DNA from: an uncultured bacterium
Lineage (GTDB): Bacteria > Bacillota > Clostridia > Oscillospirales > Ruminococcaceae
Direction: 5' to 3'
Length of the DNA stretch: 64,000 bases
Assembly: GCA_905215965.1 (NCBI GenBank)
Contig: CAJMSD010000004.1
Coordinates: 62,001-126,000, forward strand
The notes below the pieces were generated by a model. That model made no database searches and was not told the origin of the DNA. It saw nothing but the letters and a program-made list of their open reading frames with translations. Made by a program: the position numbers and the translations under genes. The first letter of the stretch is position 1. Each line of letters starts with the position of its first letter. Positions 44,101 to 52,441 of this stretch are shown piece by piece.

Positions 44101-44571
44101 TTCAGACAACCTGCCGCACAGTTCCTTCAAATTGATCTCATCGTCGGAGCTTATCTCTACAGTACCCGAAATAAGCTGTTCGCACGGAATAACAGGCTGC
44201 ATTACAGCCTCTATGCCTGCGCATATGATTCCGCAATCGTTCTTGACAGCCTTTGTAAGCGCGGCTATTCGCATATACTCGTATTCACGGTTGACGCCCT
44301 CAACGGGAGTAAATACAAGCTCCTTTGACGGAAAAAGAACAGCCGTCTCTGCTCCTGCCATCATGTTGATATCGTCGCAAAGCCGCTTCGCTTCGGCTTC
44401 CGTACCTGTAACGGCAAGAACAGTTCCCCTGCCGCTTACGGAAAGAAGAAGCTGCGCTCTGTGTATATGGGAAAGCCCCGTCACAGAGACGGGCGATATA
44501 TTTCTTTTAAGCGAATCCTCAACACTTTTAAAGCCGTCAAGCTCGCTGAAAACGCTTCTGAAAAGATTCAT
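41107..44571 (-). CDS. mfd: Transcription-repair coupling factor Mfd
   Basis: 1154 aa ATP-dependent translocase that removes stalled RNA polymerase and recruits UvrA. UvrB-like N-terminal module ([30 protein letters not shown]), RNA polymerase-interacting region ([17 protein letters not shown]), helicase Walker A [39 protein letters not shown], and motif VI [17 protein letters not shown], followed by the TRCF C-terminal domain. It begins 21 nt after pth. All expected domains are present. Confidence 0.97.
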   Translation of the reverse strand: [1154 protein letters not shown]

Positions 44572-44592
44572 TATGAAGATCTCCTAATGTAC

Positions 44593-45219
44593 TCACGAAT
44601 TATATTTATTCATAGCTTCGTCGGTTTTACCGCAGACCATAAGCTTTATGCATTCCGCGGCATTGGCGGCAGACTGCTTCATTTTCTCGGAATCTTCCTT
44701 AGAAAATTTTCCAAGAACCCATTTTGCAAGGTCGTAATCGGGATGAGGCTTTTTTCCTACTCCTATTTTTATACGAGGAAAATCTTCACGTCCCGTAAGC
44801 TCTATAATGCTTCTGATGCCGTTATGACCGCCGTGACTGCCCTTGCGCCTGATACGCAGCTTTCCAGGTTCAAGGGAAATATCGTCATAGATGACAATAA
44901 GCTTTTCCGCGTCTATTTTATAAAATTCAAGCGCCTGAACTATCGATTCGCCGCTCAGATTCATGAAAGTAGTCGGTTTAAGCAGCAGACATCTTTTTCC
45001 CTCAACAGATACCTCAGCCGTCTTCCCCTTGAAACGCAGACGGTTTATCTCCGTCCCGAGCTGCTTTGCAAGAGCATCGACAGTAAAAAATCCGGCATTG
45101 TGACGCGTGTTTTCATATTCCATACCCGGATTTCCCAAACCTGCTATAATATACTCTATTTTACCGCCTGATGTATGCGAATCCGAAGAAATTCTGTCGA
45201 ATATATCAAAAATACTCAT
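44593..45219 (-). CDS. pth: Peptidyl-tRNA hydrolase
   Basis: 208 aa. Catalytic histidine in GNPGMEYENTRHNAGF, substrate residues in KPTTFMNLSGESI and the conserved DDISLEPGKLRIRRKGSHGGHNGIRSI. About 18 extra residues precede the usual start, up to the TSGGKIEYIIAGLGNPG segment; the ATG at 45219 has GGAAGGA upstream so I keep it. It heads the pth-mfd operon. Confidence 0.96.
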   Translation of the reverse strand: MSIFDIFDRISSDSHTSGGKIEYIIAGLGNPGMEYENTRHNAGFFTVDALAKQLGTEINRLRFKGKTAEVSVEGKRCLLLKPTTFMNLSGESIVQALEFYKIDAEKLIVIYDDISLEPGKLRIRRKGSHGGHNGIRSIIELTGREDFPRIKIGVGKKPHPDYDLAKWVLGKFSKEDSEKMKQSAANAAECIKLMVCGKTDEAMNKYNS

Positions 45220-45239
45220 AATAATTATCCTTCCGTATA

Positions 45240-45402
45240 AGAACCTGTCTTCACAAGCAACAGCACACGTCTTTTAGACAATCTTTTTCTGCTGCCTTCG
45301 TTAAAAATCCTTGCCATACACCAGTATGCCTGCGGATTTTTGTCTTGCCATCAACAAAATCTTGCCGAAAATCCGCACACTGATCTTGCGAAGACAGGTT
45401 CT
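45240..45402. mobile_element. 163-bp MITE-like element
   Basis: Non-coding element with terminal inverted repeats AGAACCTGTCTTCACAAG (45240-45257) and CTTGCGAAGACAGGTTCT (45385-45402), one mismatch in 18. Inside are smaller inverted stretches such as AAAATCC / GGATTTT. No ORF. It starts 21 nt upstream of the pth start codon and lies downstream of a promoter for pth, so it is likely transcribed as part of the leader. A clear target-site duplication is not seen. Confidence 0.65.
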
Positions 45403-45423
45403 AAATGTTAATTCCGAATAATT

Positions 45424-45452
45424 ATTATACTATAATTTTTATTAAATTGCAA
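45424..45452 (-). promoter_or_regulatory. Promoter of pth-mfd
   Basis: Minus strand TTGCAA (45452-45447), 17-nt spacer, TATAAT (45429-45424). It would start transcription just outside the MITE-like element. Confidence 0.78.
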
Positions 45453-45529
45453 CCCGAATATTCTCATTTTTTACACATAATACAAAAACATAAAATATTC
45501 AAATCGTACGACAACTTGTAGTTAAAGTG

Positions 45530-45558
45530 TTGACATTTTATACTCAATGTGATAAAAT
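45530..45558 (+). promoter_or_regulatory. Promoter of the GH10 xylanase gene
   Basis: TTGACA (45530-45535), 17-nt spacer, TAAAAT (45553-45558). Two direct copies of TTTAGTATA follow immediately (about 45561-45581), a possible regulatory site. Confidence 0.82.
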
Positions 45559-45613
45559 GTTTAGTATACATTTAGTATAAATTTCTTAATATATGAAGGA
45601 GGCTTTTATTTTT

Positions 45614-47506
45614 ATGCAAAAATCAACACTTAAAAAATTCTTCTCCGGTCTTATTGGCACGGCAGTTATCGCTTCGGCTTTTCCGGCTGTAATCCCTTCG
45701 GCTCCGATAAGCGCAGAAGAAAGCGGACGCATTATTTACTCAAGCGATTTCGAGGACGGAGACGTTTCGGCATTTACTAACAGAGGCACAAACGATACCA
45801 CAGTTATCGGAGATTCAACAGAAAATGCGGTAAGCGGCACTCATTCACTTTGTGCAAGCGGACGTACAAGTTCATGGAACGGTCCTGCTTTCCGACTTGA
45901 CGATAAATGTGAGCCGTTTACCGAATATTACATAAGCGCAAAGGTTAAAGGACGCTACTATACCAACGCTACTTTAAGCTTCCAGTATTCGGACACGTCA
46001 GGCGAACCTCACTATTCAAACCTCGTCCAAAATCTGAACGGCAGCGACTGGCAGACAGTTGAAAATGTCAAGGTCAGCTTTACCGATGATATGACTGATG
46101 TCTATGTTTATTTTGAGGGCGGAAGCGACGATATCTTCATTGACGATTTCAGTGTTGTCGAAGTTCCTGCTATCCAGATCGAAGAAGATATTCCATCGCT
46201 TAAAACAGTTTATTCAAATTATTTTAAAATCGGTACTGCAATAACTCCGGCAGCACTCAGCTCAAAACCTACCATGAGTCTCGTAGATAAGCATTTCAGC
46301 GGAAGCATAACGCTTGGAAACGAAATGAAGCCGGATTCGGTTATCGATAAAAACGCAACTCTTAAATATGTTGAAGAGACCGGTGATGATACTAATCCTC
46401 AGGTATCATTTTCAGCTGCCAAGAGCGTTCTTGACTACTGTCAGAAAAACAACATTCCGGTAAGGGTCCATACTCTTGTATGGCACAGCCAGACTCCGGA
46501 CTGGTTCTTCAAGGAAAATTATGATGCCAGCGGCGAATGGGTTTCTTCCGAAAAAATGATAAAGCGTATGGAAAACTATATCAAAAACTATTTTGAAACT
46601 CTTACCCAATTATATCCTGATGTTGATTTCTATGCCTGCGACGTAGTAAACGAAGCTTGGACAGATAACGGAACTCCGAGAGATCCCGGCGAGCAAGGCT
46701 CAAGCGGTTCGTCAAAATCAGCATGGGTACAGGTTTTCGGCGACAACTCTTTCATAGAGTACGCTTTCACATTTGCAAGAAAATATGCTCCGAGCAATTG
46801 CAAGCTCTATTATAATGACTACAACGAATATATGCAGAATAAAACCACGGCTATTGTTAATATGGCTAATGATCTGAAAGAAAAAGGTCTTATAGACGGA
46901 ATCGGAATGCAGTCACATCTTGACGCACGTTCCGGCAGTGACGCATTCCCATCAATTTCAGCTTACGAAAAAGCCGTAAAAGCTTTTACAGAAACTGGTC
47001 TTGACGTTCAGGTGACCGAGCTTGACGCTACAATTCCGGGAAATACAGATGCTAATTATGAAGTACAGGCATCTTATTACAGCAATATTATGGACATTCT
47101 TGTTAAATATTCAGACGGAATTTCAGCCGTTGTATTCTGGGGAATAAACGACGACGGCAGCTGGAGAGCATCACAGTATCCTCTTCTCTTTAACGCTGAA
47201 TACAAAGCAAAGCCTTGCTTCTATTCAATAGTTGACGGTATTGAGGTTCCTACTGAGACAACAACCGAAGCTGATGACGATATCATTTACGGAGATGCCG
47301 ATCTCAGCGGCGGGGTTACAATAGACGACGTTATACTTATTCTCTGCCATGCTTCGGATAAAGACAGTTATCCGCTTTCAGATGAGGCTCTTAATGCTGC
47401 CGACGTTTACCAGAGAGGCGACGGAATCAGCGTAAACGATGCAGTTTCAGTCCAGAAGCTTCTTACGCTTCAGCTTGATTCTCTTCCGGAATCCTACGCA
47501 GAATAA
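45614..47506 (+). CDS. Dockerin-bearing endo-1,4-beta-xylanase (CBM22-GH10)
   Basis: 630 aa, secreted. Signal peptide to about residue 34, CBM22-like xylan-binding module (about 38-190: IIYSSDFEDGDVSAF, EYYISAKVKG, DDIFIDDFSV), then GH10 catalytic domain (about 200-535): HTLVWHSQTPDWFF, acid/base Glu347 in DVVNEAWTD and nucleophile Glu469 in VTELDAT. The C-terminus is a type I dockerin (about 555-630: YGDADLSGGVTIDD and ADVYQRGDGISVND), which would attach the enzyme to a cohesin scaffold. I use the ATG at 45614, 11 nt after AAGGAGG; an earlier ATG overlaps that RBS. Convergent to the xyloglucanase gene. Confidence 0.95.
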   Translation: MQKSTLKKFFSGLIGTAVIASAFPAVIPSAPISAEESGRIIYSSDFEDGDVSAFTNRGTNDTTVIGDSTENAVSGTHSLCASGRTSSWNGPAFRLDDKCEPFTEYYISAKVKGRYYTNATLSFQYSDTSGEPHYSNLVQNLNGSDWQTVENVKVSFTDDMTDVYVYFEGGSDDIFIDDFSVVEVPAIQIEEDIPSLKTVYSNYFKIGTAITPAALSSKPTMSLVDKHFSGSITLGNEMKPDSVIDKNATLKYVEETGDDTNPQVSFSAAKSVLDYCQKNNIPVRVHTLVWHSQTPDWFFKENYDASGEWVSSEKMIKRMENYIKNYFETLTQLYPDVDFYACDVVNEAWTDNGTPRDPGEQGSSGSSKSAWVQVFGDNSFIEYAFTFARKYAPSNCKLYYNDYNEYMQNKTTAIVNMANDLKEKGLIDGIGMQSHLDARSGSDAFPSISAYEKAVKAFTETGLDVQVTELDATIPGNTDANYEVQASYYSNIMDILVKYSDGISAVVFWGINDDGSWRASQYPLLFNAEYKAKPCFYSIVDGIEVPTETTTEADDDIIYGDADLSGGVTIDDVILILCHASDKDSYPLSDEALNAADVYQRGDGISVNDAVSVQKLLTLQLDSLPESYAE

Positions 47507-47545
47507 CTTTATCGAGCAAAATCCAATAATATTGATTACAAAAAC

Positions 47546-47586
47546 AAACGCTCCTTATTCGAATGTGAATAAGGGGCGTTTTTCAG
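47546..47586 (+). terminator. Bidirectional terminator between xylanase and xyloglucanase
   Basis: 15-bp stem (one G-T pair) AAACGCTCCTTATTC (47546-47560) / GAATAAGGGGCGTTT (47567-47581), followed by TTTC on the plus strand and TTTGTTTTTG on the minus strand. Confidence 0.85.
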
Positions 47587-47599
47587 GTATTAACAAATT

Positions 47600-50230
47600 T
47601 TAAATATATGATTCAGGCAATGAATCAAGCTGCAATGCCAGTAATTTCTGAACCGATACGGCGTCATTTGCACTAACTCCGTCACCGTTCTGATAAACGT
47701 CGGCATTTCTGAGAGCCTTTGCCTCCAAAGGAAATTTACTTTTGTCAGACGAATAACAGAGAATCGTTACAACGTCGTCAATTGAGACTACTCCGCTGAG
47801 ATCAGCGTCACCCCATACAATGTCGTCATCTCCTGTTGTCGTCTCTATTTCAGAGGACATTTTTCCGTAGATAATTCCACAGCCTACGGTCGACATATAA
47901 ACCTTGCCGAATTCGTTCATATCGCCGACAAGGAAGTTGCCGTTTCCTGTTCCTCCGTAAAGATGATCGGTATTGATGCAGACCCATGTCTTTCCGCCGT
48001 CAGTTGAACGATATATTCCCTCAGCATCGTTTTCAGCCGGCTTTCCGTACATGAACAGAGTGTTCATTCCGCCTGCCTTTTCGGGCTTTCCGTAACCTAT
48101 TGTCTTAGCATAGAATACGTCGGATTTTTCTATCTTGCTTCCGCCGTCTGTGATTATATACATACCGTTCCAGCCAACTGCCATAGCGAGCGTATCATCT
48201 GTAATATAAGCAAGGTCACCCGTATGATCGCACTGGTCGTATCTGCTTACAACAGTTTCCTTGAAGGTTGCGCCGTAGTCCGTACTGATATAGAACGAAT
48301 AGTGCGACTCGTCAAGAGTAGGTTCTGTTTTATTGGGATCGGACGCCCAGTAATCGTTGTGCTTGATGCCCGATCCGTAAACGATAGCCGGATTATTCGG
48401 ATCAACAAGCGGATACGTTGTTTTTGAACCGTCAAGACCCGTTGAATCTTTCCATGTTGCACCGAAATCATCTGTATATTTCATAGAAGCGTTGCTGTCG
48501 GTTGCTTTTATAACTCTGTATGTTCCGTCCTCAAGCTGAGTTACGGCAACCTTACCGCCTGAGGAGATATCCATTTTTGTCCATGTTTTACCTGCGTCTG
48601 TAGAATAATATCCGCTTCCGTTGTCGCTGCCGTGTTCGGAAACTCTTACCATGACATCGGGATTCTGAGGGCAATATGCAATCGCGCTTGTCGAGCCGAT
48701 ATTCGGCTTATACTGCTGCGGTATGTCGGTTTCGCTTTCGTGAATAAAGCCGTCATAGTCACCTATCGCCGAGTAAGCTGCTCCGCCGGGAACGCTTACC
48801 ATATCAAGAGCAACGACCTCTTCTACGCCGTCCGGATCGAAATAAAACTGAATTCCCTCGTCTGCCCAAACATTGTCGCAGGCAAAAACTCCGTTGCCCG
48901 AGGTCATAAGGATCTTATCCGGATCTCTCGGATCTATTAGAATACCGCTGCCCCAATGGCAAGCCTTGCCATAGATCCAGTCATAACCGTTGATATCTAT
49001 AGGAAGTGAAAGGAAATTTTTATGCGAACCGTTTTCATCGTAAATTGTTTCGCCCTGTCCGGGAGTAATATCCAGCCATGTTTCACCGCCGTCTGTTGAA
49101 CGGAAGAAATGATCGCCCCATGCGATACTGCCTTCTGTCCATTCCTTTTCGTACCACTGATCGGACCACACGCCGCACGTTCTTGCTACCATTTTATTAG
49201 GATCGTCTTTATCGACGGTTATCATGCCAACGGCATTATTTGTAACGGAAAGCTGCGAGACCTTGCCGCTTTCAACGTTATATTTGTAAGCTCCGCCAGC
49301 CGCACCGGAAAATGCAAGACCTGCAATATATGTGAAGAAAAGATTTCCGTTATGGTCGCTTGTAATGGAAACGGGATAATTTGCGTTCGGAAGATCCGAT
49401 GAAAGCTCCGTGAATTTATCGTCCTTGACATCGGCAACGTGGATATTTGCCTGACCGGTTACGGACGTTCCGACGTAAACCTTGCCGCCCTCGATCAAAA
49501 TTGATGCAATACCGTTCTGCTGATTATAGCCCTGTTCGCCCTTATCTTCACAGCCGCGTGCAATGTGGTCTGTCCAGTGGGGATATTTCATAGAATATTT
49601 AAATAATCCAAGATCGTCGTATCCCTTTACGGGATTCCACGTTTTACCGCCGTCGGTCGACTTTATAAGTGCGGATTCTCCGGCAGTAACGTCTCCGCCT
49701 GCATAAATAGTATCAGTATTGTCAGGGTCTATTGCAATAGGTTCAATACATTCACGTCCGTCGCCATTGCCGTGGATCTGTATATGTTCCGTAACATCAG
49801 TACCTGTAAAGGTCTTGCCGCCGTCTGTTGTTTTATAAATAACCGTTCTTGCTCCGGAGAAATAAGCGCATCCGCAGAGGAAATAAACCGTATCGTCATC
49901 GTTCGGATCAATGGCTATGCCCTTTACGCTCAGCAGTCCCCGTTCATCTTCATTCATAAAATCAAAAAGCTGAACCCATCTTTTATTTGTATAATCGTAC
50001 TTGTACGCGCCCCCGACATCTGTACGAAGATACATTTCTTTCTGACCGGTAACGATACCCGAAACGAAACCTCCGCCGCCGATTTTCAGGGAATCCCATT
50101 TGTAGCTGTCTGCAAGCGAAGAAACAGCGCTGACATCCGGAATATTTTTATCTGCCGGCAAAGATACTATAAACGCTGAAGCAAGACTCAATGTCAAAGC
50201 TCCTGCAACAGCCTTTCTCATTAAATTCAT
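47600..50230 (-). CDS. Dockerin-bearing xyloglucanase (GH74)
   Basis: 876 aa, secreted. Signal peptide to about residue 28, then a two-lobed seven-bladed beta-propeller of GH74 type: GGGGFVSGIV, LRTDVGGAYKYD (the catalytic Asp lies in this RTDVGG segment), and repeated BNR/Asp-box motifs such as KTTDGGKTF, KSTDGGKTW, RSTDGGETW, YSTDAGKTW and RSTDGGKTW. GH74 enzymes are endo- or oligo-acting xyloglucanases. The C-terminus is a dockerin (WGDADLSGVVSIDD, ADVYQNGDGVSAND) nearly the same as that of the GH10 enzyme, ending LQLDSLPESYI. Started at ATG 50230 (AAGGAG upstream). Confidence 0.94.
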   Translation of the reverse strand: MNLMRKAVAGALTLSLASAFIVSLPADKNIPDVSAVSSLADSYKWDSLKIGGGGFVSGIVTGQKEMYLRTDVGGAYKYDYTNKRWVQLFDFMNEDERGLLSVKGIAIDPNDDDTVYFLCGCAYFSGARTVIYKTTDGGKTFTGTDVTEHIQIHGNGDGRECIEPIAIDPDNTDTIYAGGDVTAGESALIKSTDGGKTWNPVKGYDDLGLFKYSMKYPHWTDHIARGCEDKGEQGYNQQNGIASILIEGGKVYVGTSVTGQANIHVADVKDDKFTELSSDLPNANYPVSITSDHNGNLFFTYIAGLAFSGAAGGAYKYNVESGKVSQLSVTNNAVGMITVDKDDPNKMVARTCGVWSDQWYEKEWTEGSIAWGDHFFRSTDGGETWLDITPGQGETIYDENGSHKNFLSLPIDINGYDWIYGKACHWGSGILIDPRDPDKILMTSGNGVFACDNVWADEGIQFYFDPDGVEEVVALDMVSVPGGAAYSAIGDYDGFIHESETDIPQQYKPNIGSTSAIAYCPQNPDVMVRVSEHGSDNGSGYYSTDAGKTWTKMDISSGGKVAVTQLEDGTYRVIKATDSNASMKYTDDFGATWKDSTGLDGSKTTYPLVDPNNPAIVYGSGIKHNDYWASDPNKTEPTLDESHYSFYISTDYGATFKETVVSRYDQCDHTGDLAYITDDTLAMAVGWNGMYIITDGGSKIEKSDVFYAKTIGYGKPEKAGGMNTLFMYGKPAENDAEGIYRSTDGGKTWVCINTDHLYGGTGNGNFLVGDMNEFGKVYMSTVGCGIIYGKMSSEIETTTGDDDIVWGDADLSGVVSIDDVVTILCYSSDKSKFPLEAKALRNADVYQNGDGVSANDAVSVQKLLALQLDSLPESYI

Positions 50231-50257
50231 TTGCAAAACTCCTTTTAATTATTTTAC

Positions 50258-50291
50258 ATGTTCATGATTTGTTAAAACAAATTATGAACAT
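50258..50291 (-). promoter_or_regulatory. Long inverted repeat in the xyloglucanase leader
   Basis: 16-bp inverted repeat with one mismatch and a 2-nt centre: ATGTTCATGATTTGTT (50258-50273) / AACAAATTATGAACAT (50276-50291). It lies between the promoter and the RBS, just after the expected start site, so it could be a repressor operator or a stem-loop at the mRNA 5' end. Confidence 0.6.
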
Positions 50292-50302
50292 ATTACATTT
50301 AA

Positions 50303-50331
50303 ATATTAGCACATTCTTCTATGATTGTCAA
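50303..50331 (-). promoter_or_regulatory. Promoter of the xyloglucanase gene
   Basis: Minus strand TTGACA (50331-50326), 17-nt spacer, TAATAT (50308-50303). Confidence 0.75.
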
Positions 50332-50413
50332 TAACCCAACACGATTTCTTGTACAAAATTTCTTTTTTATTATAAAGTCTGCGTCAGATGCTATAAGTCA
50401 ATCAAAAATTATA

Positions 50414-50442
50414 GTGACAAGAATCGATTTGTGTGTTATAAT
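50414..50442 (+). promoter_or_regulatory. Promoter of the dnaD operon
   Basis: GTGACA (50414-50419), 17-nt spacer, TATAAT (50437-50442). Confidence 0.75.
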
Positions 50443-50495
50443 AATATTTACAACTACTCGAAGCTTGACAGGCTTCACAAACAGGAGGAATCATC

Positions 50496-51458
50496 TTGAA
50501 TCTTAAGGCAGACAGCGGCATCTGGAGCACTATGTTCGGTGTTCCGTGTATTGTCGCGGACAATTTTCTTAAAATAGCTACCGAAAAACAGCTTAAAGCT
50601 CTTTTATACGTTCTGCGCTGTCCGGGAACAAGCTTCTCTTATGAGGAAATTGCAGCCAATACGGGAATGTCTCCCTCGGAGGCTGCGGAGTCTATCGCTT
50701 TCTGGCAGCAGGTGAATGTTCTTCACTCCGACTCTTCATCGCCTGCACTCAAAAACAACATCATGACCACGCCCGAACCGGAACAGCCGACCGAGATCAA
50801 GCCTGCTCCAAAGTCGAAATCAAGCCGCAGAGCAGATCTTAATCCGTCTGAGATATCTGAGATAATGAACGAATCTACCGATCTTGCGCAGCTGTTTAAA
50901 ACTGCCGAAGGACTTCTCGGCTCGCTTAATCATACTCAGCAGAATTCTCTCATCTGGATGAACAATTATCTCGGACTGAAAAGCGAAGTTATTATAACTC
51001 TGCTCGGATACTGCATTTCTATTGAAAAAACAAATGCGAGTTACGTGGAGAAAATTGCTTTCAGCTGGGCAGAAAACGGCATCAACAGCTTTGAAGCGGC
51101 TCAGGAAGAGATAACGCGTATGACAAAAAGCTATGACTTTACAGCTAAAGTTACAAAGGCTTTTGAAATGAAGCGTTCTCCTACCGACAAGCAGCGCAAG
51201 TTTATTTCTACGTGGGAAAAAGAGGGCTACAGCATCGAGCTTATCCACTATGCCTACGAAAAAACTATCGAGCGCATCGATAAGCTTTCCTTTGAATACA
51301 TAAACAAGATACTCGAAACATGGAAAAGCAAGGGCTTCATAACCGTCCAAAACGTCAAGGATTCGGAAGCCGACTTCCGCAGGGATAAAAAAGCTTCCTC
51401 CTCCGCGGACGACGATTTCGATGTGGACAAGTATAAAATATTCATTAATAATTTTTAG
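50496..51458 (+). CDS. DnaD-domain primosome protein
   Basis: 320 aa. An N-terminal winged-helix part (ATEKQLKALLYVLRCPGTSFSYEEIAANTGMSPSEAAESIAFW) is followed by a linker and two DnaD (DnaB_2) domains with the WSENGI-like and Y-E-K-T/W-K-S-KGF pattern (HYAYEKTIERI, INKILETWKSKGF). DnaD acts with DnaB/DnaI in loading the replicative helicase. The start codon is TTG, 7 nt after AGGAGG. The neighbour encodes the matching loader ATPase. Confidence 0.88.
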   Translation: MNLKADSGIWSTMFGVPCIVADNFLKIATEKQLKALLYVLRCPGTSFSYEEIAANTGMSPSEAAESIAFWQQVNVLHSDSSSPALKNNIMTTPEPEQPTEIKPAPKSKSSRRADLNPSEISEIMNESTDLAQLFKTAEGLLGSLNHTQQNSLIWMNNYLGLKSEVIITLLGYCISIEKTNASYVEKIAFSWAENGINSFEAAQEEITRMTKSYDFTAKVTKAFEMKRSPTDKQRKFISTWEKEGYSIELIHYAYEKTIERIDKLSFEYINKILETWKSKGFITVQNVKDSEADFRRDKKASSSADDDFDVDKYKIFINNF

Positions 51459-51476
51459 ATCTAAGCAGGTGATATT

Positions 51477-52439
51477 ATGAACAGTCAAATATTTGAAAGA
51501 GCACAGGCGATCCTGACTGACCGCCGCCTTAAAGCAGTACGGGAAAACGAACGCCGTATCAATGAGATCAACGAAAAAATTCCTCAGATACGCGAGATCA
51601 ACACTCAGCTCTGCAATACCGGCAGAGAGCTTATCCGTATAGTGACCGAAAACAGCGGCTCTTCCGTTGAAGAAAGGATCGAACAGCTGAAAAATTTCAA
51701 CCTTGGCGCTCAGGCTATGTCAAGACAGCTTCTTGCACAAAACGGATATCCTCAGAACTACCTCGATATCCCGTATACCTGCCCCAAATGCGGAGATACA
51801 GGCTACTGCAATTCACAATTCTGTGACTGCTTCAAGAAGCTGTGCGGCTCTCTTGAGGCGCAGGAGCTGAACAAAACCGCTCAGCTGAAGCTTTCAAGCT
51901 TTGATACTTTTGATCTGAGCTACTACAAAGGCGACGATTTCTTCACTATGAAGAAAATTTTTGAGTTTGCCAAACGCTATTCCGATACCTTTACTCCGAA
52001 ATCCGAAAGCATACTTATGTTCGGCAAAACAGGCCTCGGAAAAACTCATCTCTCCCTTGCCATTGCGGACATTGTTATGAAAAAGGGCTACAGCGTGATA
52101 TATGATTCGATCATAAACATTCTCAGGAAAATCGAACAGGAGCATTTCAGCCGCGAGCATTCCTCCGAGACAATAGATCTCATTATGAATACGGAATTGC
52201 TTATTCTCGACGATATGGGCACCGAGTATGAAACTCCGTTTTATAACTCGACCGTTTACAATATTATCAATACCCGCCTAAACAGCGGAAAGCCGACCAT
52301 AATCAGCACAAATCTTGATTTTGCCGGAATCCGCCGCCGTTACGACGAAAGAGTCGTTTCACGCATTACAGCCGTTTACACCTGCATGGAATTCAAAGGC
52401 GAGGACATTCGCTATCAGATGAAGCAGCAGGGGAAATAA
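51477..52439 (+). CDS. DnaC/DnaI-like helicase loader ATPase
   Basis: 320 aa. N-terminal coiled region (about 1-85), a zinc-binding stretch CPKCGDTGYCNSQFCDC (four or five cysteines, about 103-119), then AAA+ ATPase with Walker A MFGKTGLGKTHLSLAIAD, Walker B LLILDDMGTEY and sensor segment PTIISTNLDFAGIRRRYDERVVSRI. This is the DnaI-type loader of the replicative helicase. It follows the DnaD protein at a gap of 18 nt, the usual Firmicutes pairing. Confidence 0.92.
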   Translation: MNSQIFERAQAILTDRRLKAVRENERRINEINEKIPQIREINTQLCNTGRELIRIVTENSGSSVEERIEQLKNFNLGAQAMSRQLLAQNGYPQNYLDIPYTCPKCGDTGYCNSQFCDCFKKLCGSLEAQELNKTAQLKLSSFDTFDLSYYKGDDFFTMKKIFEFAKRYSDTFTPKSESILMFGKTGLGKTHLSLAIADIVMKKGYSVIYDSIINILRKIEQEHFSREHSSETIDLIMNTELLILDDMGTEYETPFYNSTVYNIINTRLNSGKPTIISTNLDFAGIRRRYDERVVSRITAVYTCMEFKGEDIRYQMKQQGK

Positions 52440-52441
52440 AC

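Noticed and set aside
45241..45402. Remnant of a protein-coding insertion sequence
   Set aside because: Only inverted ends and non-coding sequence are seen; no transposase fragment in any frame.
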